Of a stretch of DNA of 64,000 nucleotides, positions 52,197-61,239 are shown one piece after another. The notes beneath the pieces are model-generated. The model ran no database searches, was not told the DNA's origin, and saw nothing but the letters and a program-made list of their open reading frames with translations. A program made the position numbers and the translations under genes. Source of the DNA: an uncultured Opitutia bacterium (GTDB lineage Bacteria; Verrucomicrobiota; Verrucomicrobiia; Opitutales; Opitutaceae); the NCBI GenBank assembly GCA_903825285.1, contig CAIJZY010000046.1:62001-126000 (forward strand), written 5' to 3'. Positions within the stretch are counted from its first letter, which is position 1, and every line of letters starts with the position of its first letter.

Positions 52197-54347
52197 TTAC
52201 GCCGGCCAGCCGGCCTCGTCCTTGTACGGCCGGTAGGGCATGCCGCGGGTGAGGTCGGCGATGAGCGGACGCTGCTGGAGCAGGAGCGCATGGCGGTCGA
52301 GCTCCGCGGCGCGCACGGCGCCGGCGGGGAAGAACCGCAGCGTGAACGTGTGCTCGCCCTGGTCGATCCACGCGTAGTGCTCGAGCTTCGGCGGCAGGAT
52401 CTTCGGGTCGTGGTGCGCGAACGGGCAGGAGCGCAGCAGCGTCAGGTGCACGTCGTGGGCGTCGCCGCTCAGGGCGAAGACCTCCGGCGCGACCACGCCG
52501 GCGCGCTCGCCGTCGGCCAGCACCAGCAGGGAGCGGTCGCGGAGCGGGAGCTCGCGGCCGTCGCACGCGCGCGGCACGCTGCCGCCCGGGATGCCGTCCT
52601 CGCGGCGGGCGAGGTCGGCGCCGGGCGACCAGGACAGGCGCAGCAGCTTGTGCTGCTCGTGCCAGGTGACGCGCAGGCGCAGCTCGTAGAAGTCGGCGCC
52701 GGCGTACCGGCGCCAGTCGGCGCAGATCCGGCTCTGGCCGATGGTGCCGTCGATCCGCCACGCGTGGCGCAGCGGGCCCGACTCGATGTGCACCGGCGCG
52801 CTCCAGTGGGCGTGGTCCAGCTGCGGGCCGCCGAAGCGGTCGAGGTTGTGCGACCAGGTGTCGGACTTCTCCTCGATCAGCCGGAGCTCGGGCAGCGCGC
52901 AGACGTCGCCCTCGGCGGGCTGCAGCGTGCCGCTGCCGTTGGGCGCGGTGAGGAGGGCGAAGTCCGGCGCGGCGCCCTTCGGCGCGGGTGCGTCGCCCGC
53001 CGGCCGGCGCGCGATGCGCAGCGTGCGGAACGCGCCGGCGGCCACGTCGGCCGGGAAGAGGATCCGGATCGTGTCGGGCATCAGCGTCTCGGGCTCGATG
53101 ACCTGCACCGGGACGACCCGGTTGCGCTCGTCGAGGAGGCACCAGTCGGCCTGCCACTGCGTCCACTCCAGCCACGGCTCGTGCTCGAGGAAGTCGCGGA
53201 AGCGCGCGCCGGAGTAGTTGGCCAGGACCAGCCGCTGGCGGCGGTCGGGCGGCAGCGCGTGGGCGCGGCGGCGGAAGGCCTCGCTGACGAGGGTCTCGGC
53301 GGACGCCTTGACCCCGGCGAGCTGGTCGTCGGCGGCGCGGGCCGCGCTTGGCGTGCAGCTGCCGCCGAGGGTGTCATGGAAGGAATTGAAGCAGAGCGTG
53401 CGCCACGCCTCGTCGAGGGCGGGCTGGGCGGCGCGGCGCTCGGCGGGGGTGGCCGCGGCCAGCGCGCGCCCGGCGAGGGCGAGGTGGTTCTCGGCGCGGC
53501 GGACACCCAGCTTCACCGGCCGGTGGCCGGTGTAGCAGCCGATGGCGTGCATCTGGAGCTCGCCGGTGACGAGCGGCAGGTGCTTCAGCTGCGGGGCGAG
53601 GGCGCGGAAGTACTTCTCCGGCGAGGAGAACTCGAGCCGCGCGTTCGGGATGGCGTCGCGGTGGTCGCGCACCCACTGGATCATGTGCTCGTTCGGCCCG
53701 CCGCCGTGGTCGCCGACGCCGAGGAAGCACATGGTGTGGGTGACGCCGTTGGGCAACGGCGCGAGCGAGTGCTCCACCCACTCGAGGCTGGGCGGGAAGA
53801 TGGTGGCGTAGCCCGCGGAGATGCGGAAGGCGGTGACGCTCTTGCCGCCGGGGCGGCCGCGCCAGCGGAAGACGTTGGCCGGCAGCTCGCGCTCGTGCGC
53901 CATCGGCCGCATGAACACGTAGTTCGGCTGGCCGTGCGCGCGCAGGACGTCGGGCAGGGCCGCGGTGTGGCCGAAGGAGTCGACGTTGTAGCCGATGCGC
54001 GGGAAGAGCCCGAGGTGCTTCTCGAACCACGCCCGCCCAATCTCGATCTGGCGGTGCATGTTCTCGATCCCGGGCAGGTTGCAGTCGGGCTGGATCCACC
54101 AGCCGCCGACGACGGACCAGCGCCCGGCGCGGATGTGCTTCACGATGCGCTTGAACAGCGCGGGATCGTGCCGGCGCACCTGCTCATAGACCCATGCCTC
54201 GCCGCGCGTGAAGATGATGTCCGGGTGGCGGTCGAGCGTGTTGCACATCGTGTAACACGTGTTGAGGGCCTCGTCGACGCCGGCCGTCCAGGGCCAGAGC
54301 CAGACCGGGTCAATGTGGGCGTTGAAGATGATGTGGACGGTGCGCAT
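52197..54347 (-). CDS. Alpha-mannosidase-like glycoside hydrolase, family GH38
   Basis: 716 residues. The zinc site HID is in IIFNAHIDPVWLWPW. The nucleophile aspartate is in GYNVDSFGHTAALP. FMRPMAHERELPANVFRWRG and the C-terminal HDP follow in sequence order for GH38. No signal peptide, so probably intracellular, acting on imported oligosaccharides. ATG 54347. First of a minus-strand set GH38-PhyH. Confidence 0.85.
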   Translation of the reverse strand: MRTVHIIFNAHIDPVWLWPWTAGVDEALNTCYTMCNTLDRHPDIIFTRGEAWVYEQVRRHDPALFKRIVKHIRAGRWSVVGGWWIQPDCNLPGIENMHRQIEIGRAWFEKHLGLFPRIGYNVDSFGHTAALPDVLRAHGQPNYVFMRPMAHERELPANVFRWRGRPGGKSVTAFRISAGYATIFPPSLEWVEHSLAPLPNGVTHTMCFLGVGDHGGGPNEHMIQWVRDHRDAIPNARLEFSSPEKYFRALAPQLKHLPLVTGELQMHAIGCYTGHRPVKLGVRRAENHLALAGRALAAATPAERRAAQPALDEAWRTLCFNSFHDTLGGSCTPSAARAADDQLAGVKASAETLVSEAFRRRAHALPPDRRQRLVLANYSGARFRDFLEHEPWLEWTQWQADWCLLDERNRVVPVQVIEPETLMPDTIRILFPADVAAGAFRTLRIARRPAGDAPAPKGAAPDFALLTAPNGSGTLQPAEGDVCALPELRLIEEKSDTWSHNLDRFGGPQLDHAHWSAPVHIESGPLRHAWRIDGTIGQSRICADWRRYAGADFYELRLRVTWHEQHKLLRLSWSPGADLARREDGIPGGSVPRACDGRELPLRDRSLLVLADGERAGVVAPEVFALSGDAHDVHLTLLRSCPFAHHDPKILPPKLEHYAWIDQGEHTFTLRFFPAGAVRAAELDRHALLLQQRPLIADLTRGMPYRPYKDEAGWPA

Positions 54348-54369
54348 TGGGTTTAAATTCTAAGGTCAA

Positions 54370-54559
54370 AGCACGAAATTCGAGGGAATGATTCCTTGGG
54401 CCAGAGGCCTGAGGCTAGATGTCAGCGGTCAGATGTCAGAGATCAGAGGTCAGGAGCCTGGGTCCGCGGAGAGGGGCAGGTGAGAGGGCGAGAAGACTCC
54501 AACACCACGGCCTGACCCTCGACCTCTGACGTCTGACCTCTGCCATCTGACCTCTGATC
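54370..54559. repeat. Repeat block: TTCGAG arm plus GTCAGAG inverted pair
   Basis: GCACGAAATTCGAGGGAATG at 54371-54390. Then the pair 54412-54454 (GTCAGAG/GTCAGAT 7-bp units) and 54511-54559 (CTGACCTCTGACGTCTGACC...). The right arm ends on the stop codon of the second aminotransferase gene. Confidence 0.75.
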
Positions 54560-55787
54560 ACGCCCGCGCCAGCCGGCGCGTGACCGTCTGCACGGCCCGC
54601 GCGACCTTCTCGATGTAGGCGTCGGACATGGCCTCGTTGATCCGCAGGGTGATGCAGTCGGCGATGATGGCCTCGGCGACGGGGCAGTTGACCTGGCGGT
54701 AGTCCATGGTCGTGAGCCCCAGGTCGCGCACGGGCCAGGCGCCGCCGAAGAAGTTGTGGTTCTGGAAGACGGGGTAGCGGTAGACGGTGGTGGGGATGTA
54801 GCCGGGGCCGGCGATGACGCCCTCGGCGTTGAAGGCGGCGGCGAGCTCGTTGCGGCTCACGGTGAATTTCGCGGGCTCGATGCGGAGCAGGTAGAACCAG
54901 TAGCTGTGGAAGTCGCCCGGCGCGACCGTCGGCAGCAGCAGGCCCGGCGCGCCGGCGAGGCGCGCGGTGAGCAGCTCCCCCGCGCGGTTCCGGCGGGCGA
55001 CGATGTCGGTCAGCTTGCCCAGCTGGGCGGCGGCGACGGCCGACTGCGGCTCGCTCATGCGGTAGTTGGCGGCGAGTTCCTCGGGCGCGCGGCCGCCGGC
55101 GACGCGGTCGTAGGACTTGTCGCCCCACTTCGCGAGGCCCGGGCCCAGCTGCTCGCTGTTGGTGGCGACGAGGCCGCCGTCGCCGCACGCGATGTGCTTG
55201 AAGTCGTTGAACGAGTAGCAGCCGAAGTCGCCGACCAGGCCGATTGGCTGGCCCTGGTGGCGGGCGCCCCAGGACTGCGCGCAGTCCTCGATCAGCGCGA
55301 GGCCGTGCTCCTGCGCGATCGCGGCCAGCGCGGTGGTGTTGCACGGGTTGCCCGCGAGGTGCACGGCCATGATGGCGCGCGTGCGGGACGTCACCTTGCG
55401 GCGGACGTCGGCGGGGTCGAGGTTGTAGGTGCGCGGCTCGAGGTCGGCGAAGACCGGCACGCCCTGCTGGAACAGCACGCCGATGACCGAGCCCATGTCG
55501 GTGATCGGGGCGACGATGACCTCGTCGCCGGGCTTCAGCTTCAGCGCGGCGACGGCGATGTGCAGCGACGCGGTGCCGGAGGAGCAGGGGTAGCAGTACT
55601 TGAACGCGTAATGGCGGCGGAATTCCTCGATCAGCGCGGTGGTCTGCGGGCCCTTCCAGTAGAAGAGCGAGGGCTGCTGGACCATGGCGGTGAGGCGGGC
55701 GAGCTCGGGGGCGCCCCAGCGGACGGGCTGCGGCACGGGTTCGTCGACGATGGGCCGGTGGGCGGACGGGGCGGCGGTGGTGCTCAT
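54558..55787 (-). CDS. DegT/DnrJ/EryC1-family aminotransferase (2)
   Basis: 409 residues. CSSGTASLHIAVAALKLKPG, GLALIEDCAQSWGARHQGQ and the PLP lysine segment YSFNDFKHIACGDGGLVATN are intact. It differs from the first DegT protein in this window and is closer to the group making amino-deoxy sugars. The stop codon lies in a repeat arm. It is downstream of two amidohydrolase genes on the same strand. Confidence 0.85.
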   Translation of the reverse strand: MSTTAAPSAHRPIVDEPVPQPVRWGAPELARLTAMVQQPSLFYWKGPQTTALIEEFRRHYAFKYCYPCSSGTASLHIAVAALKLKPGDEVIVAPITDMGSVIGVLFQQGVPVFADLEPRTYNLDPADVRRKVTSRTRAIMAVHLAGNPCNTTALAAIAQEHGLALIEDCAQSWGARHQGQPIGLVGDFGCYSFNDFKHIACGDGGLVATNSEQLGPGLAKWGDKSYDRVAGGRAPEELAANYRMSEPQSAVAAAQLGKLTDIVARRNRAGELLTARLAGAPGLLLPTVAPGDFHSYWFYLLRIEPAKFTVSRNELAAAFNAEGVIAGPGYIPTTVYRYPVFQNHNFFGGAWPVRDLGLTTMDYRQVNCPVAEAIIADCITLRINEAMSDAYIEKVARAVQTVTRRLARA

Positions 55788-55805
55788 GGACGGAAAAGGT
55801 GGGGA

Positions 55806-56564
55806 CTAGAGCCGGAAGAACCTCCGGGCATTGCCGGAGCCGATCAGCTCGCGCGTGCGGGCGGGGATGAGGGCGCCGGTGAGCTTGGCGGCCTGGGCGC
55901 GGGTGGCCATGACCGGCGTGTCGGTGCCGAGCATGAACCGCCGCGCGGGGAACTTCTTCAGCATGATCTCCAGCGTGTCGGTCATCTCGCAGAGCGAGAT
56001 CTCCACGGAGAAGTTCTCGTGGTCGGGCGCGAGCTTCTCGACCTCCGTCTTGTAGATCCCGGAGAGCAGGACGTGGTGCGAGCGGAAGCGGAGGAGGAAC
56101 TGGGCGAGCTGCGGCACCGGCACGCCCTTGATCCGCAGGGCGAAATACTTGTGGCGGTCATCCTCCAGCCGGACGTTGAGGATCAGGCGGAGCTTGGCCT
56201 TGGCGAGCGCGGCCATGAAGTCGTCGAGGTGCCGCGCATTGAGCCGGTAGCGGTGGTAGTTCGGGAGGATCTTCACCGCGCGGATCGGCCCGGCGGCGAG
56301 GCACTCGGCAAGCTGCTCGCGCCAGTTGGGCAGCGCGGGGTTGATCACGGGCACGGGGATGAGCCCCGGCGTGCGGCGCACGGTCGCGAAGAGCGCGCGG
56401 TTGGCGGGCATCGGCTCGGGCAGGAAGAGCGCGCCGAGGTGCGAGACCAGCGCGCGGCGGATGCCGGCGGCGGCGAGATGGGCGGCGAGGGCGGTGCCGG
56501 TGCGGTCGGGGACCGGGGCGAAGGGCCACGGGCCGAGGTTGGCGTTGGTGTCGATGAGATTCAC
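55806..56564 (-). CDS. Amidohydrolase-fold protein lacking the HxH metal motif
   Basis: 252 residues. N-terminus MNLIDTNANLGPWPF has DTN where amidohydrolases have HxH. KILPNYHRYRL, HVLLSGIYK and a C-terminal LGTDTPVM resemble the amidohydrolase-2 fold. It may bind substrate without the usual metals. The start is a GTG at 56564. Same strand as the canonical member that precedes it. Confidence 0.65.
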   Translation of the reverse strand: MNLIDTNANLGPWPFAPVPDRTGTALAAHLAAAGIRRALVSHLGALFLPEPMPANRALFATVRRTPGLIPVPVINPALPNWREQLAECLAAGPIRAVKILPNYHRYRLNARHLDDFMAALAKAKLRLILNVRLEDDRHKYFALRIKGVPVPQLAQFLLRFRSHHVLLSGIYKTEVEKLAPDHENFSVEISLCEMTDTLEIMLKKFPARRFMLGTDTPVMATRAQAAKLTGALIPARTRELIGSGNARRFFRL

Positions 56565-56575
56565 GGCGAGGGGAT

Positions 56576-57352
56576 TCAGGACGGTTGCAGCCGCAGGAGG
56601 CGCGCGGCGTTGCCATAGAGCATGAGCTGGCGGTCCGCGGCGGGGAGCCGCGCGCTGCGGATGCGCTCGATGGTGACGGTGTTCTCGCGGATCGGGAGGT
56701 CGGAGCCGTAGACGACGTGGTCGGCGCCGAGGTGCTCGGCGGCGAACTCGACCAGGCCCTCCTCGGGGAAGCCGCCGGAGGTGTCCACGTACAGGTTCGG
56801 CAGGCCCTTCGCCTCCAGCACGCCGCGGAAGCCGATGCCGGTGAGGTGGGCCATGATGACGGTCACCGCGGGGAAGCGCCGCGCGAAGCGGGCGGTGTCC
56901 GACGGGTCGCTCTGGTGCCGGCGGTTGCCGATGTTGACCGTGCTCCAGCTGTGCTGCAGCACGGGCAGGTTGACGGCCTGCGCGGCCTTGGCGACGTGGC
57001 GCATGCAGGGGTGCGCGGCGTTGTTGGCGATCTCGAGCTTGATGCCGCGGAAGCCCGGCCGCGCCGCGCAGCGCTCGGCCTCGGCCATCGTGGCGCGCTC
57101 GCCCAGCAGCGGGTTCAGGTAGATGAACGCGCTGAAGTAGTCGGGGTACAGCCGGGCCACGCGCCCGCTGTCATCGTTGATGAACCGGAGCTGCTTCGCG
57201 TTGGGCGTGTCGCCGAACACGAGCACGTCGCCCAGCACGTTCATGTGCACGATGCCGAGCCGGCGGCCGTGGGCGATCACGCGCTCGAGTTCCGCGGGCC
57301 GCTTGCCGCGGTGGCAGAAGACGGGGTGGGTGTGGATGTCGATGATACGCAT
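56576..57352 (-). CDS. Amidohydrolase (amidohydrolase-2 family)
   Basis: 258 residues with the metal motif HTH in IDIHTHPVFC, MAHLTGIGFRG, and a C-terminal VVYGSDLPIREN with the catalytic aspartate. The family includes decarboxylases and lactone hydrolases of sugar and aromatic pathways. ATG 57352. The 100-bp divergent gap with the epimerase-like gene probably holds promoters for both. Confidence 0.8.
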   Translation of the reverse strand: MRIIDIHTHPVFCHRGKRPAELERVIAHGRRLGIVHMNVLGDVLVFGDTPNAKQLRFINDDSGRVARLYPDYFSAFIYLNPLLGERATMAEAERCAARPGFRGIKLEIANNAAHPCMRHVAKAAQAVNLPVLQHSWSTVNIGNRRHQSDPSDTARFARRFPAVTVIMAHLTGIGFRGVLEAKGLPNLYVDTSGGFPEEGLVEFAAEHLGADHVVYGSDLPIRENTVTIERIRSARLPAADRQLMLYGNAARLLRLQPS

Positions 57353-57452
57353 GAAAAATCAGGGGGAACGACTCCGCTGCCTGCACGGTGCGCCACAGAA
57401 AACGGAGTGACAAGACCGTTCGGCGGGGGCAGAGTCCCGCTCCCGAATTTTC

Positions 57453-58481
57453 ATGTCCCGCCCGCCGCTGAACGACCACGAGATTGAGCAACTGCTGTCG
57501 CAGCCGACGCCCGGCGCGATCGCCGCCGTCCGCCAGCTGGAAGGCGACTTCATGGTGCTGGGCGTGGGCGGCAAGATGGGCACGTCGCTGGCGGTCATGC
57601 TGCGCCGCGCGCTCGACGCCGCCGGCCGCAAGGCGACGGTCTACGGCGTGTCGCGCTTCAGCCGCCCCGCGGCCAAGGCGGAGCTCGAGGCCTGCGGCGT
57701 GACCGCGGTGTCCTGCGACCTCGCCGACGCCGCGCAGGTCGCGCGCCTGCCGCCCGCCGCGAACGTGGAGTACCTCGCGGGCCAGAAGTTCGGCACCGAG
57801 TCCGCGCCGGACGAGACCTGGATCCAGAACACGATCGTTCCCTCCCTTGTGGCCCAGCAGTTCCGGTCCTCCCGCATCGTCGTCTTCTCGACCGGCTGCG
57901 TCTACCCGTTCACGCCGGTGTCCGGCCGCGGCGCAACCGAGGCGACCCCGGTGGCCTTCCTCGGCGAGTACGCCAGCACCTGCGTCGGCCGCGAGCGCGT
58001 GTTCACCCACTACGCGCGGAAATACGGCACGCCGACGCTGATGTACCGGCTGAACTACTCGGTCGAGCTGCGCTACGGCGTGCTGGTGGACATCGGCCAC
58101 CGCGTGCTCCACGGCCAGCCGATCGACGTCACCATGGGCGTCTTCAACCTCATCTGGCAGGGCGACGCCTGCGCGCGGGCCATCCAGTGCCTGCAGCACA
58201 CCGCGAACCCGCCGAAGATCCTCAACATCACGGGACCGGACCAGATCGCCCTGGGCGACGTGGCCGCGCGCTTCGGCAAGCTCTTCGGCCGCGCGCCGAT
58301 CCTGACCGGCACGCCGGCGGAGACCGCGTGGCACTCGGACGCGAGCGAGTCCGTCCGGCTGTTCGGGCCGGTCACGAAGTCGCTCGACGAGCTCATCGGC
58401 CTCGTCGCCGACCACCTGCGCGCCGGCGGCCACTTGCTGGGCAAGCCCACGCACTTCGAGACCCGCGACGGCAAATACTGA
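57453..58481 (+). CDS. NAD-dependent epimerase/dehydratase-like protein
   Basis: 342 residues. A Rossmann-like start (MVLGVGGKMGTSLAVML), the serine region STGCVYPF, then GEYASTCVGRERVF. The catalytic YxxxK would read YASTC, so the lysine is replaced. It may be a reduced-activity or divergent extended SDR. It precedes the DHDPS-like gene by 2 bases and is surely cotranscribed. ATG 57453. Confidence 0.72.
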   Translation: MSRPPLNDHEIEQLLSQPTPGAIAAVRQLEGDFMVLGVGGKMGTSLAVMLRRALDAAGRKATVYGVSRFSRPAAKAELEACGVTAVSCDLADAAQVARLPPAANVEYLAGQKFGTESAPDETWIQNTIVPSLVAQQFRSSRIVVFSTGCVYPFTPVSGRGATEATPVAFLGEYASTCVGRERVFTHYARKYGTPTLMYRLNYSVELRYGVLVDIGHRVLHGQPIDVTMGVFNLIWQGDACARAIQCLQHTANPPKILNITGPDQIALGDVAARFGKLFGRAPILTGTPAETAWHSDASESVRLFGPVTKSLDELIGLVADHLRAGGHLLGKPTHFETRDGKY

Positions 58482-58483
58482 CC

Positions 58484-59530
58484 ATGGACCTGCGCCCGCA
58501 CCTGCTCTCCGGCCACGTCATCCCCGCCCAGCCGCTCGCGCTGGACGCGAACCGGAAATTCTCCGAGCGCCACCAGCGCGCCATCACGCGCTACTACGTC
58601 GCGGCGGGCGTCGGCGGCCTCGCCGTCGGCGTGCACTCGACGCAGTTCGAGATCCGCGAGGCGAAGCACGGGCTGTTCCGCCCGGTGCTGGAGCTGGCCG
58701 CGCGCACGATCGACGAGGAGCTGGCCCGTGCGCCGCGGCCGTTCCTCAAGATCGCGGGCATCTGCGGCCAGACCGCGCAGGCCGTCGGCGAGGCCGAGCT
58801 GGCCCGCGCGCTCGGCTACCAGGCCGGCCTGCTGAGCCTCGCCGCCTTTGCCGGCGCCCCCGAGGACGCGCTGATCGCCCACTGCCGCCGCGTGGCCGAG
58901 GTGATCCCGATCATCGGCTTCTATCTCCAGCCCGCCGCCGGCGGCCGGCTGCTCGGCTACTCGTTCTGGCGGCGCTTCGCCGAGATCCCGAACGTCGTCG
59001 CCATCAAGCTCGCGCCGTTCAACCGCTACCAGACGATCGACGTGATGCGCGCGCTGGCCGAGTCGGGCCGCGACGACATCGCGCTCTACACCGGCAACGA
59101 CGACTCGATCATCGTGGACCTGCTCACGCCGTTCACCTTCGAGCACCAGGGTCGCCGCGTCACGCGCCGGATCGTCGGCGGCCTGCTCGGCCACTGGGGC
59201 GTCTGGACGCGCTGCGCGGTGCAGCTGCTCGACGAGATCAAGGCCGCGCGCACCGCCCCGACGCTCGACGCCCGCTGGCTCGAGCGCGCGATCGCGGTCA
59301 CCGACATGAACGCCGCGCTCTTCGACTCCGCCAACGGCTTCCGCGGCTGCATCCCCGGCATCCTCGAGGTGCTGCGGCGCGGCGGACTCGTCCCCTCCAT
59401 TCACTGCCTGAATCCCCACGAGGTGCTGTCGCCCGGCCAGGCCGAGGAGCTGACCCGCGTCGCGCGGGCGTATCCCGAGCTGACCGACGACGCCTTCGTC
59501 GCCGCCAACCGCGACCGCTGGCTGGGCTGA
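58484..59530 (+). CDS. Dihydrodipicolinate synthase/N-acetylneuraminate lyase-family aldolase
   Basis: 348 residues, longer than the typical 290. Schiff-base lysine in VAIKLAPFNRY and the tyrosine in IGFYLQPAAGG suggest an active TIM-barrel aldolase. N-terminus SERHQRAITRYYVAAGVGGL and HSTQFEIREAKHG fit. The substrate could be a keto-sugar acid or sialic-acid-like compound; DHDPS itself is less likely in this context. ATG 58484, 5 bases before the peptidase gene ends the group. Confidence 0.8.
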   Translation: MDLRPHLLSGHVIPAQPLALDANRKFSERHQRAITRYYVAAGVGGLAVGVHSTQFEIREAKHGLFRPVLELAARTIDEELARAPRPFLKIAGICGQTAQAVGEAELARALGYQAGLLSLAAFAGAPEDALIAHCRRVAEVIPIIGFYLQPAAGGRLLGYSFWRRFAEIPNVVAIKLAPFNRYQTIDVMRALAESGRDDIALYTGNDDSIIVDLLTPFTFEHQGRRVTRRIVGGLLGHWGVWTRCAVQLLDEIKAARTAPTLDARWLERAIAVTDMNAALFDSANGFRGCIPGILEVLRRGGLVPSIHCLNPHEVLSPGQAEELTRVARAYPELTDDAFVAANRDRWLG

Positions 59531-59535
59531 GCCGC

Positions 59536-60678
59536 ATGACTGCGCCCGCCACCCTCGAGGCCCTGCTGGCGCAGATGGTGTCGTTCGACACCGTCAACCC
59601 GCGCTTCGGCGGCGCCGTCGGCGGCGAGGCCGCGCTGGCTTCGCATCTCGATAAGCTGGCGCGCGGCTGGGGCCTGGAAACCCGCCGCGCGGCGGTGGCG
59701 GAAAACGTCGCGGAGAATCTGATCGTGTCCTGTGCCCCGGTGCCGGGCGGCGAGTGGCTGGTCTGCGAGAGCCACCTCGACACCGTCAGCACCGTCGGCA
59801 TGACCATCGCGCCGCTGGGCGGGAAGATCGAGGGCGGGCGGCTCTACGGCCGCGGCGCCTGCGACACCAAGGGCTCGGGTGCGGCCATGCTCTGGGCGCT
59901 GCGCGAGTATGCGCGCGACGCGCGCCGGCCGCGGAACGTCGCGCTGGTCTTCGCGGTGGACGAGGAGGCGCGCATGACCGGCGCCCAGGCGTTCGCGCGG
60001 AAGGAGCTGCGGGAATTCCTGCCGCGGCTGCGCGGCGTGATCGTGGGCGAGCCGACGATGCTGCTGCCGGTGGTGGCCCACAACGGCGTGATCCGCTGGC
60101 GCACCGTCACCCGCGGCCGCGCGGCGCACTCGTCGGATCCCTCAAAGGGTGTCTCCGCCATCTCCGCGATGCGGGCGGTGCTCGAGCGGTTCGAGACCCA
60201 TTACGTGCCGTCGGTCCATGGCAGCCATCCGCTGACCGGCCGCGCCGCGGCGAGCGTCAACCTCATCCGCGGCGGCACCGCCGTGAACATCATCCCCGCC
60301 GAGTGCGAGATCGAGTGCGACCGCCGCACGGTCCCGGGCGAGACCGCCGCGCAGGTCCTGGCGGAGCGCGACACCGTGCTGGCCGGCCTGGCGGTGGAGC
60401 ACGACTCCCTCTATGTGGTGCCGGCGCTGGACGACGCGCCCGGCCGCGATTTTCACCGCTGGCTCAGTCCGGTGCTGACGCGGCACGGCTGCGACGCCAC
60501 CGGCCGAGGCGCGCCGTACGTGACCGACGCCAGCCACTACGCGGCGGCGGGTGCGCCGACCGTGGTGCTCGGCCCCGGCGACCTCGCGCAGGCGCACACG
60601 AAGGACGAATGGGTCGCGCTCGACCAGCTGCGGACCGCTTCGGCCGTGTACCTGGATGCGATGCGGGCGGCCGGGTAG
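59536..60678 (+). CDS. M20-family metallopeptidase/deacylase
   Basis: 380 residues of the ArgE/DapE/ACY1 family. Metal ligands in SHLDTVS and GRGACDTKG, the catalytic pair DEEA, and GEPTM are visible, as is AHTKDEWV near the end. It hydrolyses an N-acyl bond, perhaps a deacetylation in the same sugar pathway. It starts 5 bases after the aldolase stop. Confidence 0.83.
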   Translation: MTAPATLEALLAQMVSFDTVNPRFGGAVGGEAALASHLDKLARGWGLETRRAAVAENVAENLIVSCAPVPGGEWLVCESHLDTVSTVGMTIAPLGGKIEGGRLYGRGACDTKGSGAAMLWALREYARDARRPRNVALVFAVDEEARMTGAQAFARKELREFLPRLRGVIVGEPTMLLPVVAHNGVIRWRTVTRGRAAHSSDPSKGVSAISAMRAVLERFETHYVPSVHGSHPLTGRAAASVNLIRGGTAVNIIPAECEIECDRRTVPGETAAQVLAERDTVLAGLAVEHDSLYVVPALDDAPGRDFHRWLSPVLTRHGCDATGRGAPYVTDASHYAAAGAPTVVLGPGDLAQAHTKDEWVALDQLRTASAVYLDAMRAAG

Positions 60679-60691
60679 GGCGGGGCCGGGG

Positions 60692-60731
60692 CGAACGCCG
60701 AACATCGAACGTCCAACGCCGAACGCCCAAG
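60692..60731. repeat. Single arm of GAACGCC family (7-bp units)
   Basis: GCGAACGCCGAACATCGAAC followed by GTCCAACGCCGAACGCCCAA. The paired form is at 61945-62060. It ends 23 bases before the GNAT gene. Confidence 0.6.
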
Positions 60732-60754
60732 GTCGGCCACTCTCAATTTTCGGA

Positions 60755-61210
60755 ATGAGCGCAAATTACCGAGTCGCTGCGACCGCCGACCGGCCGGGAT
60801 GGATCGCGATGCGGCATGCGCTGTGGCCGGAGTGCCCGCTGGCGCGGCACACCCTGGAGGTCGAGCAACTGCTCAAGGGCGATGGGGTCATCGCGGTCGC
60901 CGAGCTGGCGGGCAAGCTGGTGGGCTTCGCGGAGATCTCGATTCGCCGGGACCACGTGGAGGGCACCCGCGCGGTTCCCGTGCCCTATCTGGAAGGCTGG
61001 TTCGTGCAGGCGGACTGCCGGGGGCGCGGCATTGGACGGGGCCTGATGGCGTTCGTCGAGCGCTGGGCGGTGGAACGCGGCTTTGGCGAGATGGCGAGCG
61101 ACGCCGAGATCGAAAATTTGCGCAGCATCGAACTTCATGCAAAGTCGGGGTTCTCGGAAGTCGGAAGAACCGTGCATTTCGTGAAAACCCTCGGCCGGAA
61201 GAACGCCTAG
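60755..61210 (+). CDS. GNAT acetyltransferase, AAC(6')-like
   Basis: 151 residues. LEGWFVQADCRGRGIGRGLM gives the acetyl-CoA site. MASDAEIENLRSIELHAKSG and the C-terminal FSEVGRTVHFVKTLG fit aminoglycoside 6'-N-acetyltransferases of type I. The same fold acetylates other amines, so drug resistance is only a possibility. ATG 60755. Confidence 0.72.
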   Translation: MSANYRVAATADRPGWIAMRHALWPECPLARHTLEVEQLLKGDGVIAVAELAGKLVGFAEISIRRDHVEGTRAVPVPYLEGWFVQADCRGRGIGRGLMAFVERWAVERGFGEMASDAEIENLRSIELHAKSGFSEVGRTVHFVKTLGRKNA

Positions 61211-61239
61211 CCCACGCCGCCCTCGCTCCGTTCGCGCGC

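Noticed and set aside
57453-59530. A sialic acid (nan) operon
   Set aside because: The aldolase, ROK kinase and sialidase families fit loosely, but there is no nanE, no sialic acid transporter and the genes are not contiguous, so I do not name it.
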